Source: Embleya hyalina (GTDB lineage: Bacteria > Actinomycetota > Actinomycetes > Streptomycetales > Streptomycetaceae). From it: DNA of 64,000 nucleotides. Under the pieces are notes generated by a model. The model worked only from the letters and a program-made list of their open reading frames with translations, was not told where the DNA came from and made no database searches. The number at the start of each line of letters is the position of its first letter. Within the stretch, counting starts at the first letter, position 1. Both the position numbers and the translations under genes were made by a program. The DNA lies in contig NZ_BIFH01000016.1 of NCBI RefSeq assembly GCF_003967355.1, positions 124,001-188,000 on the forward strand. Direction: 5' to 3'. Shown here piece by piece: positions 33,921 to 43,200 of this stretch.

Positions 33921-35266
33921 GCGGGGGTCTTCCCTTCCGATGGTGCGTGGTCGCTGTGCGCCCGATCGGGAGCCTTGCCACTCGGCTCCCGATCGGCGGC
34001 TTCGTGGGACGCCTGATCGGCGGTTTCGCGAGGCGCCGGATCGATGGCCTCGCCGGCCGGCTGCTCGTCGCGCCCCGGAAGCAGCAGCGGAGTGGCCAGA
34101 AGCAGCATCCCGGCGACGGCGATCGCGGTGCGGGTGCCTGCGGCGGCGGCCAGCAGGCCGGCCAGCGCGGTCAGCACCGCGATGGAGGCGGTACTGCTGA
34201 CCGACCACGCGGTCAGCGTGCGGGCGACCCGATCGGGATCGGTGTGGTCCAGTCGATAGGTGGCCTGTACGGGATTGAACACACCGCAACAAAGCACCAG
34301 GCCGAACTGAAGAACGATGACGAGCACCATCCCGGAAACCCCGGGCCGGACGAACGCCAGCCCCAGCGGCCAACACGCGCGCAGCACCCCGGACACGAGC
34401 AACACCTCACGCCGCCCGAACCGCGCCACGAGTCGCCGCGCCGACCGCGAACCGACCAGCCCACCCACACACGGAGCCGCGAACATCAGCCCGTACTGCC
34501 ACGGTTCGAACCCGAGGGGACCCAACAGGAGTACGGCGAGCAGCGGCTCACCGGCCATGATCAACCCGTTGACCACGACCGTATTGAAGAACAACGGCCG
34601 CAAGCCGGGGTGACCGAGGATGTAGCGCCACCCGTCGAGCAGATCACCGGCCCGCAACCGGGGCGCACCGGTGCGATCGGGCGGCGACTCGGTACCGCCG
34701 ATGGCGCGAATGCCCAGCGCCGACAACACATAGCTGACCGCGTCGGCCATCACGGTCGTCACCGGACCGAAGTAGCCGATCGCGGCCCCACCGAGCGGCG
34801 GCCCGACCGTGATGGCGGTCCAACTCGTGGACTCGAACCGGCTGTTCGCAACGAGCAGGTCGGCCGGCGGCAACAGCGCCTTCAGATACGCCCCGCTCGC
34901 CGCCTTGAACGCGATGTCGGCGGCGGCCACGACCACCGAAACCACGAGAAGTTGTACAAAGCTCAGCCGGCCGAACGCGAACGCGACCGGAATACTCGTC
35001 AGCGCCGCGAACCGAACCAGGTCCATCGCCACCATCACCGACCGCTTGCGACGAAACTCCACCCAGGGCCCGAGCGGCACCGCGATCACCGCACCCACCA
35101 CCCGCCCCGCGGCCGCCAACACCGCCACCTGAGCCGGCCCCGAGTGCAACACCAGCACCGCGATCAGCGGAAACGCCCCGAACCCGAAGGCCGTCCCATA
35201 CGCACTGACGGCATACGCCCCCCAGAGCCACCCGAACCCGCGCCCCGGATCCCGCCCACCCACCAT
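33917..35266 (-). CDS. MFS transporter (MFS_3 type)
   Basis: About 449 residues with 12 predicted membrane segments and the segment GPWVEFRRKRSVMVAMDLVRFAAL after TM2. Other features: VGPPLGGAAIGYFGPV and a His/Asp/Glu/Ala-rich soluble tail (about 60 residues) with repeated 'EAxD' words. I prefer the ATG at 35266 (GAGGGG nine bases upstream); the frame is open to a GTG at 35302. It overlaps the isochorismatase-like gene by 4 bp. Confidence 0.88.
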   Translation of the reverse strand: MVGGRDPGRGFGWLWGAYAVSAYGTAFGFGAFPLIAVLVLHSGPAQVAVLAAAGRVVGAVIAVPLGPWVEFRRKRSVMVAMDLVRFAALTSIPVAFAFGRLSFVQLLVVSVVVAAADIAFKAASGAYLKALLPPADLLVANSRFESTSWTAITVGPPLGGAAIGYFGPVTTVMADAVSYVLSALGIRAIGGTESPPDRTGAPRLRAGDLLDGWRYILGHPGLRPLFFNTVVVNGLIMAGEPLLAVLLLGPLGFEPWQYGLMFAAPCVGGLVGSRSARRLVARFGRREVLLVSGVLRACWPLGLAFVRPGVSGMVLVIVLQFGLVLCCGVFNPVQATYRLDHTDPDRVARTLTAWSVSSTASIAVLTALAGLLAAAAGTRTAIAVAGMLLLATPLLLPGRDEQPAGEAIDPAPRETADQASHEAADREPSGKAPDRAHSDHAPSEGKTPA

Positions 35267-35449
35267 CCGCGCCCACCCCTCACCACCCGAACTCCCAAGC
35301 ACCGACCGCAGCCATCAAAGCGACCGACGATCCCCGACTTCAAACAACGAGCCGGCACCCACCGCACAACCAAGAGTTGTACTTCAGGCTCCACCCGGAG
35401 GCGGAGTTCGCCGATCGAGTCGATCGGGTCCCCGGGGGCGGTGCCCCGG

Positions 35450-36394
35450 TCAGTGGGCCAGTGCGGTCATGCGGTCGCGGTGGTGGGCGGCGACGTCGTG
35501 GGCGGCTCGGACGAAGGCGGCGACGGCCGCGGATCGTGAGGTCTCCGGCCAGGCGACCATGACCGCGCTGGGGCTGAGGCCGGTGACCGGCCGGTACACG
35601 ATGTCGGGGCGCCGATGCCGCTCGGTGGTGGAGAGGGACAGGAACGCCACCGCCTGTCCCAGCGCCACCACCTCCAGAAGTTGCTCGACACTGGCCACGA
35701 GCGGCCCTTCGGGAGGGTCGGCCGGCGCCGAGCCCGGGTCGCCGTCGCCCGCTTCCGCTCCGTCGCGTCCGGCGTAGTAGGCGGTGGCGGAGGGGGCGGC
35801 CCCCTTCCAGCGCGGGATCGGTTCGCCCTCGAGGTCGGCCGGCCGCAGTCGCCGACGTCCGGCCAGGCGGTGCGCGGCGGGGAGAACCGCCAGTCGCGGC
35901 TCGACCACGAGCGTCTGGGAATCCAATCCGCGACCGTCGAACGGGCTGCGCAGCAGCGCCACGTCGGCACGGCCGTCGCGCAGCATGGCGATCGGCTGTC
36001 CGCTGCCGCCGACCACGACTTCGGGCGCCGGATGCGAACCCGTTCCCCGGTAGCCGGCGAGGATCTCCCGCAGCAGCCCGGCATCGCCTCCCGGTTTGAC
36101 CGCCACGACGAGCCGGGGTGTCGGCTGACCCGCCCGGCGTGCTCGCCGGGCCGCCGCGTGCACCGCGTCGACCGCGATCCGGGCCTGGTCGAGCAGCACT
36201 CGACCGGCGTCGGTCAGCCTCACCTGCCGGGTGGTGCGCTCGAACAGGCGTACCCCGAGCCGGGATTCCATCCGAGCGATCGCCTTCGACAGCGGGGGCT
36301 GCGCCATCCCCAGGCGTTGCGCGGCCCGGCTGAAGTTCAGCTCCTCGGCGACCGCGATGAAGTACCGCAGCTCCCGCACCTCCAGCTCACTCAT
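35450..36394 (-). CDS. LysR family regulator
   Basis: 314 residues: HTH at the N-terminus (LRYFIAVAEELNFSRAAQRLGMAQPPLSKAIARMESRLGVRLFERT) and a substrate-binding domain. An unusual Asp/Gly/Ala/Pro-rich insertion (RDGAEAGDGDPGSAPADPPEG) lies in the second half. It is divergent from the SDR gene at 36466 and probably controls it. Confidence 0.94.
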   Translation of the reverse strand: MSELEVRELRYFIAVAEELNFSRAAQRLGMAQPPLSKAIARMESRLGVRLFERTTRQVRLTDAGRVLLDQARIAVDAVHAAARRARRAGQPTPRLVVAVKPGGDAGLLREILAGYRGTGSHPAPEVVVGGSGQPIAMLRDGRADVALLRSPFDGRGLDSQTLVVEPRLAVLPAAHRLAGRRRLRPADLEGEPIPRWKGAAPSATAYYAGRDGAEAGDGDPGSAPADPPEGPLVASVEQLLEVVALGQAVAFLSLSTTERHRRPDIVYRPVTGLSPSAVMVAWPETSRSAAVAAFVRAAHDVAAHHRDRMTALAH

Positions 36395-36465
36395 ATCCGT
36401 GGACTATAGATCCAGAGTCATCCGGTCTTTCCCCGCCGCCCATGGGTGAAGGGAGGCTGAGCGCC

Positions 36466-37200
36466 ATGACGACTTCGCACAGGACCGCTCTGATCACCGG
36501 CGCGAACAAGGGCATCGGGAAGGAAACGGCGCGCGGACTCGCGGCGCTCGGCATCACCGTGCTGATCGGCGCCCGCGACGCCGAGCGTGGCGAGGCGGCG
36601 GCCGAGGAGCTTCGCGCCGACGGCGCCGACGTACGGTTCGTCACGCTGGACGTCACCGACGAGACCTCGGTCCGGGCCGCCGCCGAGCACATCGACGCCA
36701 CGTTCGACCGCCTCGACATCCTCGTCAACAACGCCGCGATCGCCGCCGGACCGCGAAAGCCGAGTGAAACCCCCGCCGCCACCGTCCGACAGGTCTACGA
36801 GACCAACGTGTTCGGCGTCATCGCGGTGACCCACGCCATGCTCCCCCTGCTCCGGCGCTCCGCCGCCGCGCGCATCGTCAACATGTCCAGCGAACTCGGC
36901 TCCCTCACCCACCTGGCCGACCCGGGCAGCCCGTGGTCCGCCCACTCCTCGATCCTTCTCCCCTACTGCACCTCGAAGAGCGCGCTGAACGCGATCACCG
37001 CGCTCTACGCCGACGAACTGCGCGCCGAAGGGATCCTGGTCAACGCGGTGAGTCCCGGCTACTGCGCGACCGACCTCAACCGCCACACCGGGATACGCAC
37101 GCCGGAGGAGGGCGCGGCCGTCGCGGTCGCCCTGGCGACGGCGGGCGAGGACGGCCCGACGGGCGCCTTTCTGGCCGAGGACGGGCCGATTCCCTGGTAG
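36466..37200 (+). CDS. Short-chain dehydrogenase/reductase
   Basis: 244 residues, classical SDR: cofactor motif TGANKGIG, DVTD, NNAA, catalytic Ser in NMSSELG and YCTSK (Tyr-x3-Lys), then PGYCATDLN. The ATG at 36466 follows GGGAGG; the frame-open ATG at 36442 is less likely. It is an NADP(H)-type enzyme of the carbonyl reductase-like group. Probably regulated by the divergent LysR protein. Confidence 0.93.
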   Translation: MTTSHRTALITGANKGIGKETARGLAALGITVLIGARDAERGEAAAEELRADGADVRFVTLDVTDETSVRAAAEHIDATFDRLDILVNNAAIAAGPRKPSETPAATVRQVYETNVFGVIAVTHAMLPLLRRSAAARIVNMSSELGSLTHLADPGSPWSAHSSILLPYCTSKSALNAITALYADELRAEGILVNAVSPGYCATDLNRHTGIRTPEEGAAVAVALATAGEDGPTGAFLAEDGPIPW

Positions 37201-37315
37201 GACCATGCCGCACCGTCTCCACCCGAAGCCTGTTCACCACCTCGGCCTTCGGCGGTGCCCCCGCCGGTGGCCGGCGCAGCCGGGTCACGGCGAGCGGAGC
37301 CGCGTGCTTTGACGT

Positions 37316-37714
37316 TCAGGCCCGGTCGGCGGTTTCGTTGGCGCTGTCGATCTCGGCCATGTGCTCCTCCGCCCACGTCCGCAGCCCCGCGAGCGCGGTT
37401 TCCAGGGACAGTCCGAGTGCGGTGAGTCGGTAGAAGACCTGCGGCGGCACGGTCGGTTCGACCCGGCGCGACACCAGTCCGTCGCGGGTCAGGCTGCGCA
37501 GCGTCACGGACAACATCTTCTGCGAGACACCGGGAATCCGGCGTCGCAGCTCCGCGAAGCGCACCTCGTCCGGTGCGGCGTCGGCGAGCGTCTTGACGGC
37601 CATGGACGTCCACTTCGTACCGATGCGGTCCAGCAACTGCCGCGTAGGGCATCGGGGATCGAACACGTCACCGCGTGTCCCGCGACCGGCGGCCCGGGTT
37701 CCTCCGGTGGTCAC
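37316..37714 (-). CDS. HxlR family regulator
   Basis: 132 residues from a GTG. HxlR core: LLDRIGTKWTSMAVKTLADA, FAELRRRIPGVSQKMLSVTLRSLTRDGLVSRRVEPTVPPQVFYRLTALG. It is divergent from an epoxide-hydrolase-like gene with an inverted repeat between them, its likely target. Confidence 0.93.
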   Translation of the reverse strand: MTTGGTRAAGRGTRGDVFDPRCPTRQLLDRIGTKWTSMAVKTLADAAPDEVRFAELRRRIPGVSQKMLSVTLRSLTRDGLVSRRVEPTVPPQVFYRLTALGLSLETALAGLRTWAEEHMAEIDSANETADRA

Positions 37715-37780
37715 CTGTGGCTCACCACGTTCCGTGAAAGTGCCGTCTGGGAAGCGGCCGGACGGTTTCCTATCGTTCTA

Positions 37781-37799
37781 TGGTCACCAATGGTAACCA
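37781..37799. promoter_or_regulatory. HxlR operator (TGGTCACC-N3-GGTAACCA)
   Basis: An inverted repeat with 7 of 8 pairs matching, between the divergent HxlR and hydrolase genes, 16 bp before the hydrolase start. It also overlaps the hydrolase ribosome site, so binding could block initiation directly. Confidence 0.6.
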
Positions 37800-37814
37800 G
37801 ACGGAGGAGCCATC

Positions 37815-38672
37815 ATGCCCGCCACCGCCGCACACCGACAGCGTCGCATCGCGACGAACGGCGTCCAGCTCAACGTCGCGATCGCCGGGGACGGACCCGC
37901 GGTACTCCTGCTGCACGGCTTCCCGCACACCTGGCGACTGTGGAGCACCGTCATGGACCGACTGGCCGGGCAGTACCGGGTCATCGCCCCGGACCTGCGG
38001 GGCTTCGGCGCCAGTACGCGTGCCGTCGAGGGTTACGACGCGGGTACCCTCGCCGCCGACGCCGAAGGGCTGCTCGACGCACTCGGCGAGCCCTCCGCGG
38101 CGGTGGTCGGCATCGACGCGGGCACCGCCCCCGCCGTCCTGCTCGCGCTGCGCCGGCCCGACCTCGTCCGGCGCCTGGTCGTGATGGAGGCACTGCTCGG
38201 CCGCCTGCCCGGAGCCGAACACGTCGTCGCGAACGGCGCCCCGTGGTGGTTCGGCTTCCACGCCGTCCCCGGCCTCGCCGAGACCGTGCTGGCCGGCAAC
38301 GAGGCCGCGTACATCGACTTCTTCCTCGACTCGGGAACACTCGGGCGAGGAGTACCCGACGACATCCGCGCGGCCTTCGTCCACGCGTACACCGGGAGCG
38401 AGGCCCTGCGTTGCGCGTTCTCCTACTACCGGGCCCTGCCCACCAGCGCGCGCCAGATCCGGGACGCCGTCGCGACGGCTCGGCTGACCATGCCCACCAT
38501 GGCCGTCGGCTCCCACCCCGTGGGCCCCGGGCTCGAACGCCAACTCCGTCCCGTCACCGACGACCTGGTCGCACACCAACTCCCGGACTGTGGCCACATC
38601 ATCCCCCTCGACCGCCCCGACGCATTGCTCGACCTCCTCACCCCCTTCCTCTCCCCCGACCTGCCCGACTGA
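37815..38672 (+). CDS. Alpha/beta-hydrolase with Asp nucleophile (epoxide hydrolase/dehalogenase-like)
   Basis: 285 residues. It has the oxyanion motif HGFPHTWRLW and nucleophile elbow VGIDAGTAP with Asp where most esterases have Ser. This fits the epoxide hydrolase/haloalkane dehalogenase branch. The cap domain follows, then PDCGHIIPLDRP for the catalytic His. GGAGG precedes the ATG. Detoxification of an electrophile under HxlR control is a reasonable inference. Confidence 0.88.
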   Translation: MPATAAHRQRRIATNGVQLNVAIAGDGPAVLLLHGFPHTWRLWSTVMDRLAGQYRVIAPDLRGFGASTRAVEGYDAGTLAADAEGLLDALGEPSAAVVGIDAGTAPAVLLALRRPDLVRRLVVMEALLGRLPGAEHVVANGAPWWFGFHAVPGLAETVLAGNEAAYIDFFLDSGTLGRGVPDDIRAAFVHAYTGSEALRCAFSYYRALPTSARQIRDAVATARLTMPTMAVGSHPVGPGLERQLRPVTDDLVAHQLPDCGHIIPLDRPDALLDLLTPFLSPDLPD

Positions 38673-38906
38673 GCCGAAACGAGCCGAAGGATCACGATCG
38701 GCGGCACGGACGTTCGTCCCGAGGGTGAAACCGGCCGGTCCCCACGTGGCCGCGCACTCTCAAGCACGCCGACCGCGCACTGGTGCCGGCTCCATACCTG
38801 CGGCTCAACAGTGTGACGGCACGCGGTCGATGACTACGAATCGCCGCACGGGGACCGCTCGAACCGATGGGCCGTCGAGCCGTCCTGCCGTGCGAAACTG
38901 CACACC

Positions 38907-39362
38907 ATGGCGCCTTCGACAGTCCGTGGACTCGCCCTCCCCACCCCCTTGACCTCTCTCATCGATCGCGGCCGTTGGCGACACCCCGGTGATGCCGTGT
39001 TGGCGGAGGTCATCCCGTGGTTCGAGGATCCGCTCGTCTTCGTATCGAACGCGGAGCAAATGGAGTTCGAGTCCCGATCGATGGACATGTTCGCGGACGA
39101 TGCCCGCTGCGCCTTCTTTCGCGAGGCACGCGGAAGCACCACCACCAGCCCCCTCGAACTCCCTTGGCTCGACGTCGAACAGGCAGTGTTGATTGCCGTC
39201 AATCGCAACCCTGGGGACGACGTTGCGCTGGCACTCGACTATCGAACCGACCCAACCGATCCCCGCGTTGTAGGCAGTGACTTCCGGACGAACCCTCACG
39301 AGTGCCAGTGGCGGGTCGTGGCACCCGCTTTCTCGACCTTCGCCACGAGGTTGGGCCTGTAG
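38907..39362 (+). CDS. Hypothetical protein, SMI1/KNR4-like character
   Basis: 151 residues, no membrane segment. The pattern ending LPWLDVEQAVLIAVNRNPGDDVALALDYRTDPTDPRVVGSDF resembles the core of SMI1/KNR4-type (immunity-like) proteins, but I cannot confirm it. Codon use is less G/C-biased than in its neighbours, which may mean recent acquisition. No good SD precedes the ATG. No toxin gene is seen next to it. Confidence 0.55.
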   Translation: MAPSTVRGLALPTPLTSLIDRGRWRHPGDAVLAEVIPWFEDPLVFVSNAEQMEFESRSMDMFADDARCAFFREARGSTTTSPLELPWLDVEQAVLIAVNRNPGDDVALALDYRTDPTDPRVVGSDFRTNPHECQWRVVAPAFSTFATRLGL

Positions 39363-39521
39363 ATCCCGTGGCCACCCTCATCCTCGACGGGTGACAGCGA
39401 ACTCGTCCGTCCGCGTGACCGGACCGCACCACCGCTCGGGCGGCCGGGGCATGTTCGGCGGTTCCCGGTGGGTCGCGTCGTGTCGCGCCGAGCGGCACCG
39501 ACGTGCCGGACAGGCCCTAAC

Positions 39522-40499
39522 ATGCGCCGGGTGGATCTCGATGCTGTTCGGACCTTCGTCGCCGTCGTGGACGCGGGGAGGTTTCGGGACGCCGCCGCCG
39601 AGTTGTCGCTCACCCAGCAGGCCGTGTCGAAGCGGGTCGCCGCGCTGGAGAAGTCCCTGGGCGTACGGCTGTTCACCCGCACCGCGCGCGGCGCGAAGCT
39701 CACCGTCGACGGGCAGGCGTTCCTGGCGCACGCCCGCGATGTCGTTCGGGCCGAGGCGCGGGCGGTGGCCTCGGTGGCTCCCGGTCGCCGCCCGCTGCGT
39801 ATCGACGTGATCGGTCGGCGACTCGCCCCGGCCGGGCGGCTGGGCGAATTCCATCGGGCGCACCCCGGGCTCGAACTCGACGTGGTGACGCTCTTCGACG
39901 CCGACGCGGCCATCGCCGGCATCCGGGCCGGGACGATCGACGCGTCCTTCCGCGCCGTCACCATGCCGGGCCGGCGACTCCCCGACGACATCCGGGCCAC
40001 CCGGGCCTTCGCCGAACCCATCGAACTGCTCACGGGACCGGACCACGAACTCGCCGGCGCCCGCGCGGTCACCCCCGCCGAACTCGCCGGACACCGGATC
40101 TGGATGCCCGGCATCGTGGCCGGCACCGAGTGGGCCGCGTACTACGACGCGCTCGCCGCGACGTTCGGCCTCACCATCGAGGTCACCGGCCCCGACTTCG
40201 GCACCGAGCCGCTGCTCGACACGATCGCCGACTCCCGGACCCTGGCCACCTTCGTCGGCGAACAGACCCGCCTGGTCTGGCCCGCGGACCAGGGCCTGCG
40301 CCGCGTCCCCGTACGGGCGCCGACCCCGATCTACCCCCACTCCCTGCTCTCCCACCGCGACAGCCCACACCCGACGGTCACGATGCTCCGTACACACCTC
40401 CACACCCGCCGACGCACCGACACCGATACCGAGACCTGGGCCCCGAGGTGGGCGAGGTGGCCGCGCCGACCGGGGAACCCGGCCTCGACCACGGGATGA
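39522..40499 (+). CDS. LysR family regulator
   Basis: 325 residues. HTH: LDAVRTFVAVVDAGRFRDAAAELSLTQQAVSKRVAALEKSLGVRLFTRTARG, followed by a LysR substrate-binding domain. The C-terminal 30 residues (THLHTRRRTDTDTETWAPRWARWPRR...) are Arg/Thr-rich and look like extension by read-through of the original end. No divergent partner is adjacent; its target is not obvious. Confidence 0.9.
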   Translation: MRRVDLDAVRTFVAVVDAGRFRDAAAELSLTQQAVSKRVAALEKSLGVRLFTRTARGAKLTVDGQAFLAHARDVVRAEARAVASVAPGRRPLRIDVIGRRLAPAGRLGEFHRAHPGLELDVVTLFDADAAIAGIRAGTIDASFRAVTMPGRRLPDDIRATRAFAEPIELLTGPDHELAGARAVTPAELAGHRIWMPGIVAGTEWAAYYDALAATFGLTIEVTGPDFGTEPLLDTIADSRTLATFVGEQTRLVWPADQGLRRVPVRAPTPIYPHSLLSHRDSPHPTVTMLRTHLHTRRRTDTDTETWAPRWARWPRRPGNPASTTG

Positions 40500-40632
40500 A
40501 CGGGAAGATCCGGCCGACCCGCGAGCGGCGTCGACACGCGCTCGGCTCTCCTTCTTCGCCGACCGCCGACCACCACCCGCTCCGCGCCACGAGTCGCCCA
40601 CGCCGGCCCGCCCAGCACCTAAGGAGCGCACC

Positions 40633-41322
40633 GTGCCTCAGCCCCCACCAGCCCCCCGCCCCATCGCCGTCTTCGACCTCGACGGCACCCTCGTCCGAGG
40701 CGACTCCTTCACCCACTTCACCCGCGCCCTGCTGCGCCGATCCCCCTGGCGCGCCGTCGCCGCGATCCTGTGCGTACCGGTACTCGCCCCCCTGTACGCC
40801 CTCCACCCCACCCGTCGCCGCGCCTTCGCGCTGCTCCTCCGACTCGCCACCATCGGCCTCCCCCCACACCGATTCGCGGCCCTCGCAACGGAGTTCGCCG
40901 CCGAACGCACATCCGAGGGCAACCGAATCCCGCACACCGTCGACCGCGCCCGAGCCCACCTCGCCGCCGGCGACCGCGTCGTGGTCGCGACGTCCTGCGC
41001 CGAGCCCCTCGCCGCCGCCATCTGCCGCGAACTCGGACTGGCCCCGGTGGACGTGATCGCCTCCCGGCTGACCGCGAGCCGAACCGGCATGCGGCCGCTG
41101 CCGGCGTGCCGGGGCGTCCGCAAGGTCGAGCGGATCCGCGCGGCCGGCATCACCGGCCCGATCACCCATGCCTACACGGACAGTTCCGTCGACCTCCCCC
41201 TGCTCACCGCCGCCGCCCACCGCTATCTGATCGACCCCTCCCCCACCCACCTCACCCGGATCCACACCCGCCTCGGCCCCACCTACGTGGTCCTTCGCTC
41301 CACCGAACCGTCCACGCCGTAG
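40633..41322 (+). CDS. HAD-IB family phosphatase (SerB-like)
   Basis: 229 residues from a GTG six bases after AAGGAG. HAD motif I is FDLDGTLV, motif II VVATSC, the Lys in GVRKVERI, and motif III YTDSSVDLPLL. A helical cap (SFTHFTRALLRRSPW..., with a hydrophobic stretch VAAILCVPVLAPLYAL) follows motif I, as in the HAD-IB group that includes CicA- and acyltransferase-associated phosphatases. Substrate unknown. Confidence 0.88.
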   Translation: MPQPPPAPRPIAVFDLDGTLVRGDSFTHFTRALLRRSPWRAVAAILCVPVLAPLYALHPTRRRAFALLLRLATIGLPPHRFAALATEFAAERTSEGNRIPHTVDRARAHLAAGDRVVVATSCAEPLAAAICRELGLAPVDVIASRLTASRTGMRPLPACRGVRKVERIRAAGITGPITHAYTDSSVDLPLLTAAAHRYLIDPSPTHLTRIHTRLGPTYVVLRSTEPSTP

Positions 41323-41406
41323 CCCGAACCACGGCGCCCCCACCCACCCGGCCTCGTCATACACACCCTCGAACCCGCCCCACGCCCCGCCCTCTACGCT
41401 GCCCAC

Positions 41407-42384
41407 ATGGACATCACACGGCGCGCCGCCGGGGCCGTCGTCGGCTCGGCGGTCGGGGACGCGCTGGGAGCGCCCTTCGAGTTCGGGCTTCCGGGCGGCT
41501 TCGGCACGCGGTTTCCCGAGGCACCGCCCGGAAGATCCCGGACCGAGGCGCGCTACGCGAACGAGATGTGCGGTGGCGGCGGTTGGGACCCGGGCGAGGC
41601 CACCGACGACACCCAGATGGCCGTGCACGTGGCGTACTCCCTCCTGGAACGCGGTGCATCGGACCTGCCCGACATCTTCGACCGCTTCCGCCGCTGGGCC
41701 CGCTCCGAACCCAAGGACATCGGTCTGCAGACCGAGGACGTACTCACCAACGGCCTGCCCTGGGACCTCGCCGCGAGCGTGCACTTCCAAACGACCGGAC
41801 GCGCGGCCGGCAACGGCTCGCTGATGCGCGCCACCACCCCCGCGGTCTGGTTCGCGGCCGACGGCCGTACGGCCACCATGGCCGCCGCCCGCCGCATCGC
41901 CGCGCTGACCCACGGCGACCGGGCGGCGTGGGAGGGCACCGCGATCCTCCACGAGTTGCTGCGGGTGGCCCTGAACGGCGACGACCCGGTGGTCGCGCTG
42001 CCCCGCACCCTCGACGAGGTACACCCCGACCATCGCGACCGCTACGCCGTCGTGCTGTCCCCGACCTGGCACCCCACCGACGCCACCGAGTTCAACGGCG
42101 CGGTCTGGCCCTGCCTCGGCTCGGCGGTTTGGGCGCTGCGGACGACGACGTCGTACGAGTACGCCCTGCGCGCCGCCGTCGACCTCGGCGGCGACACCGA
42201 TACGGTCGGCGCGGTCACCGGGGCGCTCGCCGGAGCCGTGTACGGCCTCGCGGCCATCCCGAGCCGCTGGACCGACCGCCTGCACGTGCCGATCCCGGGC
42301 TCGGCCGGCGAAGTCCTGCGCGCGGACGACCTGTTGCGGTTGTCCCACGATCTGCTGAAGCGTACGCCGCGCACGGCTCGTTGA
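41407..42384 (+). CDS. ADP-ribosylglycohydrolase (DraG-like)
   Basis: 325 residues with the complete metal-site set: GSAVGDALGAPFEF at the N-terminus, ATDDTQMA (Thr-Asp-Asp), GNGSLMR and the C-terminal GGDTDTVGAVTGALAGAVYG. Enzymes of this family hydrolyse ADP-ribose from proteins or small molecules using a dinuclear Mg centre. It stands alone; no ADP-ribosyltransferase is visible in the window. Confidence 0.94.
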   Translation: MDITRRAAGAVVGSAVGDALGAPFEFGLPGGFGTRFPEAPPGRSRTEARYANEMCGGGGWDPGEATDDTQMAVHVAYSLLERGASDLPDIFDRFRRWARSEPKDIGLQTEDVLTNGLPWDLAASVHFQTTGRAAGNGSLMRATTPAVWFAADGRTATMAAARRIAALTHGDRAAWEGTAILHELLRVALNGDDPVVALPRTLDEVHPDHRDRYAVVLSPTWHPTDATEFNGAVWPCLGSAVWALRTTTSYEYALRAAVDLGGDTDTVGAVTGALAGAVYGLAAIPSRWTDRLHVPIPGSAGEVLRADDLLRLSHDLLKRTPRTAR

Positions 42385-42442
42385 CGCCCGTGAGCCGACG
42401 CGGCCCACGGCCCGCCCGGCCCACCGCGAGTCCCGCTCGCCG

Positions 42443-43123
42443 TCAGTCCGCCGTCCCCCGGGTCCGGCGCGCGTAGGCCCGCGCCGCCCGGACCCGGTCG
42501 CCGCATCGGGTCGAGCACCACTGCCGGGACGCGTGCGTACGGACCAGGAAGCGGCGGCAGGGGGTGGCGCCGCAGGGGGTGAGCCGTGCCGCGTCGGGCG
42601 CGGTCAGCAGGTCGGCGGCGTCGGCGGCCAGCACGGCGATGGCGTGGTTGACGATCTGGTCGATCGGGTGCGCCTGCGCCCGATACGGACCGTGTACGTC
42701 GTCCCAGTGCAGCAGCGCGGCCGACGGCGCGCTGGTGAGCGCGTCGTTGACGGCGCGTACCGCGTCGGCGGGCGCCACCGCGTCCTCGACCCGCGCCGAC
42801 AACAGCGCTCGCACCGCGTCGCGCAGCGCCCGCAGGCGTCCCGCGCACACGTCGTAGAGCACGGTCTCCGCCGGTGCCAACTCGCGCGTGACCAGCCACT
42901 CCCTCGCCGACTCGGGCGTGCCGAGCAGATCCACGTCCCGGCTGCCGGGGAAGGCGAGATCGCTGTTGGCCAGGTCCAGGGCCAGGTACCGATCCGCGCC
43001 CGGCGCGAGCGGCGGGCCCGAGCGCACGGGCCGGGCGGCGGCGAGATCGGCCGCGAGGTCGGCGACGGGATCGGCGGCGGGGTCGGCGGGCGCGGCCGGG
43101 GCGGTCTCCTTCATGAGTCTCAT
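42443..43123 (-). CDS. CGNR zinc-finger regulator (ABATE-CGNR)
   Basis: 226 residues. The N-terminal ABATE-type domain contains LALDLANSDLAFPGSRDVDLLGTPESAREWL; the C-terminal zinc finger is CGATPCRRFLVRTHASRQWCSTRCGDRVRAARAYARR. It is a stress-type DNA-binding protein common in actinomycetes. The start at 43123 has AAGG about six bases upstream; the frame is open to 43177. It is divergent from the MBL-fold gene, with repeated CCGTGAG sites between. Confidence 0.9.
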   Translation of the reverse strand: MRLMKETAPAAPADPAADPVADLAADLAAARPVRSGPPLAPGADRYLALDLANSDLAFPGSRDVDLLGTPESAREWLVTRELAPAETVLYDVCAGRLRALRDAVRALLSARVEDAVAPADAVRAVNDALTSAPSAALLHWDDVHGPYRAQAHPIDQIVNHAIAVLAADAADLLTAPDAARLTPCGATPCRRFLVRTHASRQWCSTRCGDRVRAARAYARRTRGTAD

Positions 43124-43141
43124 GTTAAGCCTTGCCGTTCT

Positions 43142-43193
43142 CCGTGAGGATCGGCTAGCTTTTCTCACGGCAAACACAACGATTATCCGTGAG
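43142..43193. promoter_or_regulatory. Triple CCGTGAG operator
   Basis: CCGTGAG occurs at 43142-43148 and 43187-43193, and its complement CTCACGG at 43164-43170. The first two form an inverted repeat with a 15-nt spacer; the third overlaps the ribosome site of the MBL gene. Probably the CGNR protein's binding sites. Confidence 0.65.
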
Positions 43194-43200
43194 GTGTGCA

